Below are positions 24,628 through 32,533 of a DNA stretch of 64,000 nucleotides, piece after piece. Position 1 is the first letter of the stretch, and each line of letters begins with the position of its first letter. The translations under genes and the position numbers were made by a program. This DNA is from JALONO01 sp038209965. Lineage in GTDB: Bacteria > Bacteroidota > Bacteroidia > Cytophagales > Thermoflexibacteraceae. Location: NCBI GenBank assembly GCA_038209965.1, contig JBBQXF010000008.1, positions 8,330 to 72,329 on the forward strand, read 5' to 3'. The notes below the pieces were generated by a model that saw only the letters and a list, made by a program, of their open reading frames with translations, made no database searches and was not told where the DNA came from.

Positions 24628-25482
24628 TTATTTTAGTTTTCCCAAATAACTCAGTGTTTGTGGAATTTGATCGATAGCGATTGAAGATTCATCCTCAATA
24701 AAAAACTGCTTTACCCCGGTTTTCACCGCAGTGGTCATGATTTTTGCGAAATCTAGCTGGCCGGCCCCCAGTGCCACATTGGTTTCCACATCGGCACTTC
24801 CAGTGAAAAATCCAGTCTTTTCCCCCTTTTTCATATCTTTCAGGTGCAGCGATAAAAAACGTTTGGGATATTTTGCCAACAGTTCGGCCGGATCAGTGCC
24901 ACTGTGAAAGGCCCAATAGACATCTAATTGAAAGTCAAAAATACCGGGCTTGGCCTTGGCCACCATCACGTCGAACAAGGTGCCACCATTGGGTGCCGGG
25001 GCAAATTCATAACCATGGGTGTGATAAAAAACCCGAATTCCGGCTTTTTTGGTTTTTTCGCCCGCCGCATTAAATACCTCGACCGCTTTTTCTATTTGGG
25101 CCAAATCGACCGGGCCATTGCCCTTGATCCAAGCGCAGCCCACATTTTTACATTTGAACAGCTTGGCTTCTCGGACAATTTCATCTACATCTTGCTGAAA
25201 ACGGCCGTAGTCAAACAGCATACTGGTGCAGATCAGCCCATTTTTGTCCATTTCTTTTTTAAAATCCTCGGGTTTCATCCCATAATAACCCGATACTTCC
25301 AGTTCGCGGAAGCCCATGGCCTTCATCTTGGCCAATGTTCCCGGCACATCCTTGGCCAACAGGGCGCGAAGGCTGTATATTTCCAGCCCAATGGTTATTT
25401 TTTTGCCCGCTACTGTAGCCGTTTGGGCAAATGCAGTCGCCCCGCACAGGGCAATTGCCAAAGCAAAAAGTGTTTTTCTCAT
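24628..25482 (-). CDS. Secreted sugar phosphate isomerase/epimerase-like TIM-barrel protein
   Basis: About 284 residues from the ATG at 25482 (another ATG three codons upstream at 25491 is equally possible). A signal peptide (MRKTLFALAIALCGATAFAQ) is followed by a xylose-isomerase-like/AP-endonuclease-2 TIM barrel. Visible metal-ligand and barrel strands are ITIGLEIYSLR, LEVSGYYG, VFYHTHGYEF, FDFQLDVYWAF, FLSLHLKDM and FFIEDES. The family isomerises or epimerises sugars and inositols with a divalent metal. Export is common for the Bacteroidota branch. It diverges from oxyR with back-to-back promoters, so coordinated expression is possible. Confidence 0.85.
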   Translation of the reverse strand: MRKTLFALAIALCGATAFAQTATVAGKKITIGLEIYSLRALLAKDVPGTLAKMKAMGFRELEVSGYYGMKPEDFKKEMDKNGLICTSMLFDYGRFQQDVDEIVREAKLFKCKNVGCAWIKGNGPVDLAQIEKAVEVFNAAGEKTKKAGIRVFYHTHGYEFAPAPNGGTLFDVMVAKAKPGIFDFQLDVYWAFHSGTDPAELLAKYPKRFLSLHLKDMKKGEKTGFFTGSADVETNVALGAGQLDFAKIMTTAVKTGVKQFFIEDESSIAIDQIPQTLSYLGKLK

Positions 25483-25498
25483 GTTATGCATATTAGGT

Positions 25499-25506
25499 TA
25501 GCTTTG
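25499..25506 (+). promoter_or_regulatory. -7 promoter box of oxyR
   Basis: TAGCTTTG fits TAnnTTTG exactly. It would start transcription near 25513, about 33 nt before the oxyR ATG. It faces the oppositely oriented promoter at 25530-25537, so the two transcripts would overlap by a few bases at their 5' ends. Confidence 0.5.
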
Positions 25507-25529
25507 TCCCAATCGGGGGATCACCGAAA

Positions 25530-25537
25530 CAAAAGTA
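25530..25537 (-). promoter_or_regulatory. -7 promoter box of the isomerase/epimerase gene
   Basis: TACTTTTG on the minus strand fits TAnnTTTG. Start of transcription would be near 25523, 30-40 nt before the gene. Because it interleaves with the oxyR promoter, OxyR bound here could control both genes. Confidence 0.5.
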
Positions 25538-25545
25538 ACTAATTT

Positions 25546-26481
25546 ATGACCATAACCCAATTGGAATACATAGTGGCCGTGGATGCCCACCGCAGCTTTG
25601 TTGCGGCGGCCAACCAGTGCTTTATCACCCAGCCGACCTTGAGCATGCAAATCCAAAAGTTGGAGGCGGAGTTGGGCGTCCGGCTGTTCGATCGCAAAAA
25701 GCAGCCAGTAGTGCCCACCGAAATAGGCCAAGAAGTGGTTGAGCAGGCCCACAAGATTTTGGCCGAACACCGCCGGATCAAAGAAATCATTGCTGATCGG
25801 AAAAGTGAGATGGCGGGCCACCTCCGTTTGGGCATTATTCCAACGCTGGCCCCGTATTTATTGCCGTTGTTTTTGGTAAAGTTCTTGGGCGACAACCCCA
25901 AGGTGAATGTTTCGGTGGCCGAGCTGCCCACACAGGAGATTCTTCGCCAATTGACGAGCAACTTGCTGGATTGTGGGCTGATGGCCACCCCGCTCCACGA
26001 CCCATCGATTGATGAAACACCCCTGTTTTATGAACCGTTGGTGGCCTACATCTCGGACGGGAGCGTATTGGCGGCCAAGACTGAGATCGTGCCCGCCGAT
26101 ATTGATGTAAATGAACTGTTGCTCCTGACCGAGGGCCATTGCCTCCGGTCACAAGTGGTCAATTTATGTGATTTAAAGGCCAATTGTCAACCAAATTTGA
26201 AATTGGAATACCAAACGGGCAGCATTGAGACGCTCAAACGGTTGGTCGAGATGAACCATGGCAGCACGATTTTACCCGAATTGTCCCTAATCGGCCTGTC
26301 CGCGACCGATCTGAGCCGGGTACGCCGCTTCCAGCACCCCGCCCCGACCCGCGAGATCAGTTTGGTTACCCACCGCAGTTTTGTTAAAAAAAGCTTAATT
26401 GAGGGTTTTAAGCAAGAAATTATCCGGGCGGTGCCCACTAAAATGCTGGTTCCCCAAGAAAGGGCCGGCCTAAATTTGTAA
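25546..26481 (+). CDS. oxyR: LysR-family hydrogen-peroxide sensor OxyR
   Basis: 311 residues. The N-terminal winged helix-turn-helix spans residues 1-60 (FVAAANQCFITQPTLSMQIQKLEAELGVRLFDR), followed by the linker helix and a periplasmic-binding-like regulatory domain. The redox cysteines are at positions 199 and 208 in EGHCLRSQVVNLCDL, the same numbering as Cys199/Cys208 of E. coli OxyR, with the conserved GHCLR context. The peroxide switch is therefore intact. No katG, ahpC or dps is in the window; the only adjacent candidate target is the divergent secreted isomerase, which shares the promoter region. Confidence 0.93.
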   Translation: MTITQLEYIVAVDAHRSFVAAANQCFITQPTLSMQIQKLEAELGVRLFDRKKQPVVPTEIGQEVVEQAHKILAEHRRIKEIIADRKSEMAGHLRLGIIPTLAPYLLPLFLVKFLGDNPKVNVSVAELPTQEILRQLTSNLLDCGLMATPLHDPSIDETPLFYEPLVAYISDGSVLAAKTEIVPADIDVNELLLLTEGHCLRSQVVNLCDLKANCQPNLKLEYQTGSIETLKRLVEMNHGSTILPELSLIGLSATDLSRVRRFQHPAPTREISLVTHRSFVKKSLIEGFKQEIIRAVPTKMLVPQERAGLNL

Positions 26482-26561
26482 ATTTGGGGATTGGCCAACG
26501 CCTTGTCGCCAGAGCAACGCTTCTGTCGCTTTATTGTTTTTTATCCTTACTCCCTCAGATC

Positions 26562-27167
26562 ATGTTGCGCAGCACCCGTATATTCCGCTATTTATTATTG
26601 GTATTGTCCGTTGAGTTGTCAATGACCGCTTGTCAAGCCATTAATCAGATGCAGAGCTTTGCAAATTGTAGCTTTCGGCGCCAAGATGTCGGCAAGTTCA
26701 ATGTGGCCGGCATCAACCTTGAAGGCCGGAAAAGCCTGAGTGATTTTGGCTTTGCCGACATCGCCACGCTGGGGCAGGCTTGGGCCAATCCCGAGTTCCC
26801 GCTCAACTTTGTGATCAATGTGGAAGCCAAAAACCCCAATACCCAATTGGCCTCGATGATCCGCATGGACTGGGTTGCCGAAGTAGATGGCAAAGACATC
26901 GTCTCGGGCAATGTCAATCAAAGGGTGGAGGTGGCCCCCAATGGTGGAACCGCCATTATTCCGGTCAATGTGGGACTGGATTTGAAAAAACTGTTTGCGG
27001 GCAGCGAACGGAGCGGGGCACTGAATTTCCTGCTCGATGCCACGGCCAAGGGCAACGACAACAATCGAATTGCGCTCAAGATCAGGCCCTACATCAGAAT
27101 TGCCGGGTTGGACATTCCCTACCCGGGCTACTTGACCATTAAAAAAGAGTTCAACTCGACCAACTAG
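26562..27167 (+). CDS. LEA type 2 (WHy-domain-like) lipoprotein
   Basis: 201 residues from the ATG at 26562. A hydrophobic N terminus ends in a lipobox (MTAC), giving a lipoprotein. The body resembles a LEA14/WHy domain, a beta-sandwich found in bacterial periplasmic proteins: GKFNVAGINLEGRKSL, NFVINVEAKNPNTQLASM, MDWVAEVDGKDIVSG and the final LDIPYPGYLTIKKEF. A role in stress or desiccation tolerance is suggested for the family, but function here is unknown. Convergent with the YkuD-like gene, with only 8 bp between the stops. Confidence 0.72.
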   Translation: MLRSTRIFRYLLLVLSVELSMTACQAINQMQSFANCSFRRQDVGKFNVAGINLEGRKSLSDFGFADIATLGQAWANPEFPLNFVINVEAKNPNTQLASMIRMDWVAEVDGKDIVSGNVNQRVEVAPNGGTAIIPVNVGLDLKKLFAGSERSGALNFLLDATAKGNDNNRIALKIRPYIRIAGLDIPYPGYLTIKKEFNSTN

Positions 27168-27175
27168 AACTTTTC

Positions 27176-27922
27176 CTACTGCGTCAAGCCCGAGAAGGCA
27201 TTGTTCAAGTAGGTCGACTTGCGCAAATAATTTTCGTCTGGATAATAGATGAAAAGAGCAGTCCGATGTTTAATCAATTTGATAATCTTGTCCTTGATGT
27301 CCATCGGAACTGCTGGGCAGCCTTGGCTGCGCCCCAGCCGGCCCTTGCTCAATATGTGCTGGGCGCTCACATAGTCGGAGCCGTGCAGCACAATGGCCCG
27401 CTCCCGGGCTTTGCAATTGATGGTTGGCTCGGCCCCATCCAAGGCTAGCGACAGGCCGTGCTTGCCTTCATAGGTCTCGGCGGTAACATAGAACCCGAGG
27501 CTGCTTTTGAACGACTCGGGCACATTGGAAAATTCGGTTGCAAGGTTGGCCCCAGAATTCACCCCGTGCGCCACGTACGTGTACAGTAGCAATTTTTGTT
27601 TGACCACATTGATGATCCACATCCGCTTTTGGGTGGATGGGCGGCTAAAGTCGATCACGGTCAATATCCCTTTGTCCAAGATTTGCCCCCGGCCCCGCAG
27701 GTTCAGGTAGCCGGTAAAAGCGTAGCGGAGCACGTTTTCATCCAAATGGTATTTCTCTAGCTGGGCGGTTTCGTACAAGTGGTGAACGAGGATTTCCACC
27801 AAGTTGCCGTTGGTCGGTGGCGTCGTTTGCTGGTTGGGAGGACCAGGTTTATGGTCATTGGCCGATCCTATCGTACTCACCGATAGGCACAGGGACAAAA
27901 GAATAAATGCTCTGTAATTCAT
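27176..27922 (-). CDS. Murein L,D-transpeptidase catalytic-domain protein (YkuD-2 type)
   Basis: 248 residues with an N-terminal signal peptide (MNYRAFILLSLCLSVSTIGSA). The catalytic domain has VIDFSRPSTQKRMWIINV, a Gly-rich substrate stretch (AHGVNSGANLATEFSN) and the active site HGSDYV...GRSQGCPAVP, with the catalytic cysteine in SQGCPA and the conserved His in LHGSDY. This is the short family of YkuD-like enzymes common in Gram-negatives, expected in the periplasm acting on peptidoglycan stem peptides (L,D-cross-links or lipoprotein attachment). Confidence 0.86.
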   Translation of the reverse strand: MNYRAFILLSLCLSVSTIGSANDHKPGPPNQQTTPPTNGNLVEILVHHLYETAQLEKYHLDENVLRYAFTGYLNLRGRGQILDKGILTVIDFSRPSTQKRMWIINVVKQKLLLYTYVAHGVNSGANLATEFSNVPESFKSSLGFYVTAETYEGKHGLSLALDGAEPTINCKARERAIVLHGSDYVSAQHILSKGRLGRSQGCPAVPMDIKDKIIKLIKHRTALFIYYPDENYLRKSTYLNNAFSGLTQ

Positions 27923-28259
27923 GCAGACTTAGAGTGGGTTTGATTAGTAAATGATGACAAAATTAAATCAAATGCTGTCCCATTATTGTGTAGGTCACAT
28001 TGGGCTACCGATGGGATCGTGTAAGGTTGGGCCAACAACTCCCTTTTTTTGGCAATAAAATCAGGTGAAAATGTGGCGTGGTTGGCTGGCCATTTGACTA
28101 AAGCCTATGCCCGGGCTTTTGGGCGCACATCGTTTGCTTAACCAAGAAAATCTTACAAGTACAACTTCTACCCAGTTATTATTGCCACATCGTCCATACG
28201 CAACACGGTAAAACTTGGTTTTGTTTTATTTTTTCTTGATTAGATATAATTTGGCGAGA
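27923..28259. other. 337-bp intergenic region upstream of the L,D-transpeptidase-like gene
   Basis: No coding frame of interest. On the minus strand TAATTTTG (plus-strand positions 27958-27965) fits the -7 consensus and would start a transcript near 27951, 29 nt before the YkuD-like gene. The remainder is A+T-rich with no repeat that I recognise. Confidence 0.5.
27958..27965 (-). promoter_or_regulatory. -7 promoter box of the YkuD-like gene
   Basis: Minus-strand TAATTTTG matches TAnnTTTG. The expected 5' leader is about 30 nt. Confidence 0.45.
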
Positions 28260-29162
28260 TCAAAAGTAGATTTCTTGGGCCAAACGATACGTATTGGCGT
28301 GGGCTTCCACGATGTCGGCCAGGCGCTCGGAGTAGCCCCCGCCCATACTCACGCACACAGGTACGCGGTTGGTGCGGCAAGCCTGCAATACTATCCGGTC
28401 CCGCTCTTTGCACCCTGCCCGGCTCAGGCCGAGCTTGCCCAGTTTGTCGGTGGCCAGCACGTCCACCCCAGCGATGTAAAACACAAATTCCGGGGCCACT
28501 AGATCCAAGAGCCGGGGCAAGTTGGATTGCAGTTGGGCCAAGTATGCTTTGTCACCCGTGCCACAGGGCAGGCCAATGTCCAAATCGGATTGCTCTTTGC
28601 GCAAAGGATAGTTTTTCTCCCCGTGCATACTAAAAGTGAACACTCGTGGCTCATTGCGAAAAATCTGGGCCGTTCCATTGCCTTGGTGAACATCCAAGTC
28701 GACCACCAAGATGCGCTGCAAGTGGTGGTGGTCCAGCAAGTATTGCGCTCCCACTGCCACATCGTTGAGCAAGCAAAAGCCTTCGCCGCGATCAGTGAAA
28801 GCGTGGTGGGTGCCGCCGGCAATGTTCATGGCAATGCCATATTGGCGGGCAAAATCGGTGGCCAGCACCGTGCCAGCCAAAATTGTAATCTCGCGCAGCA
28901 CTAAATCTGCTGAAAGTGGGAAGCCCGTGGCCCGGATCTCGGCCGGGGTGAGGGTTTGGTGCTGGAGCTTGCTCCACCATTGGGCAGTGTGCACTGCCAA
29001 AATGAGGGCTTCGGACGGGAGTGGCGGGCAAAAAAAGTTGTCAGTATTGGCGGTTCCTTCGTAGCACAGTTGCTCGGGCAGTAAAGTGTATTTCGCCATT
29101 GGAAAACGGTGGCCCATTGGCAGCGGATGGGCATAGATCTGGGACCAAGCGATTTTGAGCAT
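28260..29162 (-). CDS. Histone deacetylase-family (AcuC-like) deacetylase
   Basis: 300 residues from the ATG at 29162; a longer frame would start inside the preceding terminator. Zinc-dependent arginase/deacetylase fold: AGGTHHAF contains the paired active-site histidines, VVDLDVHQGNGTA carries the Asp/His zinc ligands, HGEKNYPLRKEQSDLDIGLPCGTGD is the substrate loop, GVDVLATDKLGKLGLS holds the third zinc Asp, and GGGYS the Gly-rich end. Bacterial members deacetylate small molecules, polyamines or proteins such as acetyl-CoA synthetase. The particular substrate is not evident from the neighbours. Confidence 0.9.
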   Translation of the reverse strand: MLKIAWSQIYAHPLPMGHRFPMAKYTLLPEQLCYEGTANTDNFFCPPLPSEALILAVHTAQWWSKLQHQTLTPAEIRATGFPLSADLVLREITILAGTVLATDFARQYGIAMNIAGGTHHAFTDRGEGFCLLNDVAVGAQYLLDHHHLQRILVVDLDVHQGNGTAQIFRNEPRVFTFSMHGEKNYPLRKEQSDLDIGLPCGTGDKAYLAQLQSNLPRLLDLVAPEFVFYIAGVDVLATDKLGKLGLSRAGCKERDRIVLQACRTNRVPVCVSMGGGYSERLADIVEAHANTYRLAQEIYF

Positions 29163-29185
29163 CTGGGGAAAGGGTAAACCAAAAA

Positions 29186-29219
29186 ACCAAAAGTAGGGGA
29201 TCTGGCCCCTACTTTTGGT
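29186..29219 (-). terminator. Intrinsic terminator after the 11-repeat secreted protein gene
   Basis: ACCAAAAGTAGGGG (29186-29199) pairs perfectly over 14 bp with CCCCTACTTTTGGT (29206-29219), loop of 6 nt. Read on the minus strand it ends in a run of T, as expected for a rho-independent terminator of the gene ending at 29250. Confidence 0.8.
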
Positions 29220-29249
29220 CAAACAACAGTTGAATGATTGGATATGTTT

Positions 29250-32200
29250 TTACCGCTTGGGTTCTGCAGGCCCACTTTGGCCAAGCTGATCGTAGCTGAG
29301 GGTGATTTCTTTGTAAATGGCTGCGGATTCGTTGTTGCAGCCGTCTTTGTATTTGACATACACCCTTTTCATGCCTGGGCCTTCTTTGAGGGCCCACCGT
29401 TTGCTGGCTTGGTAGGGTTCCCAGACCCCATCCTCAAATTTGGCCGAATTGGACACCACCATGAACATTGCATTGCGGGCATTGAAAGTCAGGGACACCG
29501 TTGCTTCCTTGGTCAAGGTGTTATCGCCGTTGATTTTCAGCACTCCGGGAATGGGGGCTTCGGTATCGAGCAATATCTTGGCATATTCGGGTTTGGTTTC
29601 GTTTCCGGCGTCATCACGAAACTTGGCAAACACGGTTTTTTCACCATCTCTGGGCGAGAGTGCCCATTCTTTGCTCGGCTTAAACGGTTCCCAAACTGCG
29701 CCGTTGAAATAGTTGGTGTTGCTCAGGCTCATTTCAGTGGCCCCTGTGGCCTTGATCCCAATGTTTACCCGGTTATTGCCCGCGTTGGTGCAGCCATCGT
29801 TGTTGTTAATGACCAGCCCAGCATCATAGGGTTGTTGGCGATCCAGTATAATGGTGGCCGTCACGGGTTGGGTTTCATTGTTGGCTTTGTCCTTGAATTT
29901 GGCGTACACGTGTTTTTCACTGTCTTCGCCATCTAACCGCCATTTGAAGAAGTATGGCTCAAATTTTTGCCAAGTTGCGTTGGCAAAGTCCTTGTCATTG
30001 CTGATCATCATAAATTCACCACCTTGCACATTGAGTTTTAAAGAAACCAATTTGCCAATGTTGGTGGTATATTTTGCGCCATTTTCAATCTTTAGGTCGC
30101 CGCCTTTTGGTGCGTTGGTGTCCAAGCCAATTTTGTCGTGCGAAACTGCCGACACGTTCTTCACCTTATCCCGGAACTTGGCAAAGACATACTTCACCCC
30201 GTCGTCACCACCAGCCAGCAACCACTCTTTTTTGGTGGCATAAGGCTCCCATTTGGCTTCCCGGAAGTCATAATAATTGGAGAGCATCATCTCGATCGCA
30301 TCTTGGGCGAACAGCTCAATCTCAACTTTTTGGATTTTGGAAATGCTGTTTTCGGTCAGGATCTTGACCATTCCTTTCTTGGGCGGGGTGCGATCCATAT
30401 TAATTTCATCGGAATAAACCGCCGATTCATTGCCAGCTTCATCCTGAAATTTGACATAAACAGTCTTTTTGCCATCATTACCGACCAAGGCCCAGCTGAT
30501 GTTGGCATCGGAGTAGCCCCGCCAACGCTCGGCGGCGAAGTCTTCGGAGTTGCCGATCATCATTTTGACCGCGTTTTTGGCCCGAACTTGCAGGGTGACT
30601 ACTTTGTCGGGATCGCTGGTTGTTTCTTCGCCCTTATCAACCTCGATGCTACATTCAAAGGGAGGCTTGCGATCCAAAATGATGTTGTCCATCACAATAT
30701 CCGACAAGTTGGGCGCGTCATCCGAGAACTGGGCAGCGACACTCTTTAGTCCATCGTCACCCTGCAACTGCCATTTTTTGCTGGGGGCGAAAGGCTCCCA
30801 AGGTGCTTTTTGGAGTTCACTGGTGCTATTGGCAAGCTTCATTTTGGTAGCTCCCCGGGCTTTGATCTCCAGCTCGACCATTTTATCGGGTTGGATGGTA
30901 AACTCCCGGTTGCGGTCGATGGTAACGTGGCAGTCCACTGGACCAGTGCGATCGAGCCTAATCTTGATATTGGCCGCGTCGGAAACGTTGCCCGCTTTAT
31001 CGCGGAACTTTACATAAACGCCTTTCTCCCCATCTTCGCCCGAACCGCCCAGTTTCCAGCCTTTGTAACTGGGTTTATAAATTTCCCATTTGGCACCGTA
31101 AAAAGTACTGGCGTTGCTCACCATCATGTATTCGGCCCCGTCGGCCCCAATTTTGAGATCCACGGTGGCACTGGTGTCGTTGGTAATCTTGCTCTTATCG
31201 CCCACAATCTCGACCGAGGGCTTGGTGGGGGCGGTCCGATCCAGCAAAATTTGGGTCATGGCAATATCCGAGACATTGCCTGCCCGATCGCGAAACTCGG
31301 CGTAGATATATTTCATGCCGTCCGAATCGCTAATGCCCCAACCGGCCAAGCTGTTGTTAAAAAATCGCCAAGTGGTGTTTTTAAAAGTACTGTCATTGCT
31401 CACACGCATCTCGAACACATCGCCAATGGCCGACAATTTGAGCGCCAGACTAGTCTCTTTGGTGTATTTGTTCCCCCCATTCACCGCTACCCTGGGCAGT
31501 TGGGGCGGTTCGGTATCCAATCGGATGCCATCGTTGACCACAATGGAGGCATTGCCCACCTCATCGCGAAACCGGACCGACACAATTTTATCTCCATCAC
31601 CGCCTTCTAAGGTCCAAGCAATCTGGGGCTGATAGGGCACCCACTCATTGCCGCCGCGCACAAACATCTCGGTGGCCCCCTCGGCGCTCAAGTTGAGCGT
31701 AACTTCTTTTTTGTTGGTGAATTCGTCGTTCTGGTTAACGACCAGTTTGGGGTTGATGGGAGGCTGGCTGTCCAAATAGAAATCGGCTGTAACAATACTC
31801 GAGACGTTCCCAGCTGCATCCATAAAGCGGGCATAGACCGTTTTCATTCCGTCCAGGCCCACGAGCTGCCATCGCTTGGCAGCGGCAAAAGGTTGCCATG
31901 CTCCGCCGGCAAAGTCATTTCGGTTGCTGATCTGCATGGTAATGGCCTCGATGGCTTCAAAGGAGACCCGGACTACCCGGTCTTTGGGGTTGCCCGATTT
32001 GACCCCGTCGTTGATCACCACGCTGCAATCGGTGGGCGGCGTGCGGTCCAGTTCGATGGTCAGTTCATAAACCTCCGATACCTCGCTACTGGCATTTTTG
32101 AACTTTGCATAAATGTTTTTGATGCCATCCTCGTGGGTGAGCCGCCAGTTGACCCCCGGCTCAAATGGCAACCAACGCCCACCGATAAAGCTGCCGTTGT

Positions 32201-32372
32201 TGCTGACCATCATCTGGGTGGCCCCTCGGCCATAGAGTTCGAGCATGACTTTGCCATCGAGGTTATTGGTAATATTTTTGCCCCCCTTGATGCGTAAAGC
32301 GCCATCTACCTGCGCGGAGACGAAGGTTGGCACTAGGCAAATGGCCAAAAATAACGTAGCATATCTTATCAT
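29250..32372 (-). CDS. Secreted protein with about eleven Ig-like 'DRTPP' repeats
   Basis: 1040 residues. A signal peptide (MIRYATLFLAICLVPTFVSAQ) is followed by about eleven tandem modules of ~90 residues. Each has a MMxSN-(S/N)xxF-xxxxWxP(F/Y) half and a Wx(L)xGxDGxKxVYAKFRDxAGNxS half, ending in LDRTPP or LDTEAP. The eleven second halves begin at WRLTHEDG, WQLVGLDG, WTLEGGDG, WGISDSDG, WKLGGSGED, WQLQGDDG, WALVGNDG, WLLAGGDDG, WRLDGEDS, WALSPRDG and WALKEGPG. These are bacterial Ig-like/fibronectin-like beta-sandwich modules seen in large surface or envelope proteins. The protein ends shortly after the last module (SGPAEPKR) with no T9SS domain or transmembrane anchor, so it is probably periplasmic or released. 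Function unknown; adhesion or scaffolding is likely. Confidence 0.8.
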   Translation of the reverse strand: MIRYATLFLAICLVPTFVSAQVDGALRIKGGKNITNNLDGKVMLELYGRGATQMMVSNNGSFIGGRWLPFEPGVNWRLTHEDGIKNIYAKFKNASSEVSEVYELTIELDRTPPTDCSVVINDGVKSGNPKDRVVRVSFEAIEAITMQISNRNDFAGGAWQPFAAAKRWQLVGLDGMKTVYARFMDAAGNVSSIVTADFYLDSQPPINPKLVVNQNDEFTNKKEVTLNLSAEGATEMFVRGGNEWVPYQPQIAWTLEGGDGDKIVSVRFRDEVGNASIVVNDGIRLDTEPPQLPRVAVNGGNKYTKETSLALKLSAIGDVFEMRVSNDSTFKNTTWRFFNNSLAGWGISDSDGMKYIYAEFRDRAGNVSDIAMTQILLDRTAPTKPSVEIVGDKSKITNDTSATVDLKIGADGAEYMMVSNASTFYGAKWEIYKPSYKGWKLGGSGEDGEKGVYVKFRDKAGNVSDAANIKIRLDRTGPVDCHVTIDRNREFTIQPDKMVELEIKARGATKMKLANSTSELQKAPWEPFAPSKKWQLQGDDGLKSVAAQFSDDAPNLSDIVMDNIILDRKPPFECSIEVDKGEETTSDPDKVVTLQVRAKNAVKMMIGNSEDFAAERWRGYSDANISWALVGNDGKKTVYVKFQDEAGNESAVYSDEINMDRTPPKKGMVKILTENSISKIQKVEIELFAQDAIEMMLSNYYDFREAKWEPYATKKEWLLAGGDDGVKYVFAKFRDKVKNVSAVSHDKIGLDTNAPKGGDLKIENGAKYTTNIGKLVSLKLNVQGGEFMMISNDKDFANATWQKFEPYFFKWRLDGEDSEKHVYAKFKDKANNETQPVTATIILDRQQPYDAGLVINNNDGCTNAGNNRVNIGIKATGATEMSLSNTNYFNGAVWEPFKPSKEWALSPRDGEKTVFAKFRDDAGNETKPEYAKILLDTEAPIPGVLKINGDNTLTKEATVSLTFNARNAMFMVVSNSAKFEDGVWEPYQASKRWALKEGPGMKRVYVKYKDGCNNESAAIYKEITLSYDQLGQSGPAEPKR

Positions 32373-32533
32373 AACGTTTGTAAAAACAAAGTGGAAACGG
32401 ACTAATGTGCCACCGAATGGACAGACAGATCGAGCTCAACAAAGCAATATGGATGCTTGCTTGGGCCATGTTTGACAATAAGGCTGGGGTAGGAGCCTTT
32501 GTGGTTCTTCGGTTTGGAAAAAGGCGGCAGTGG

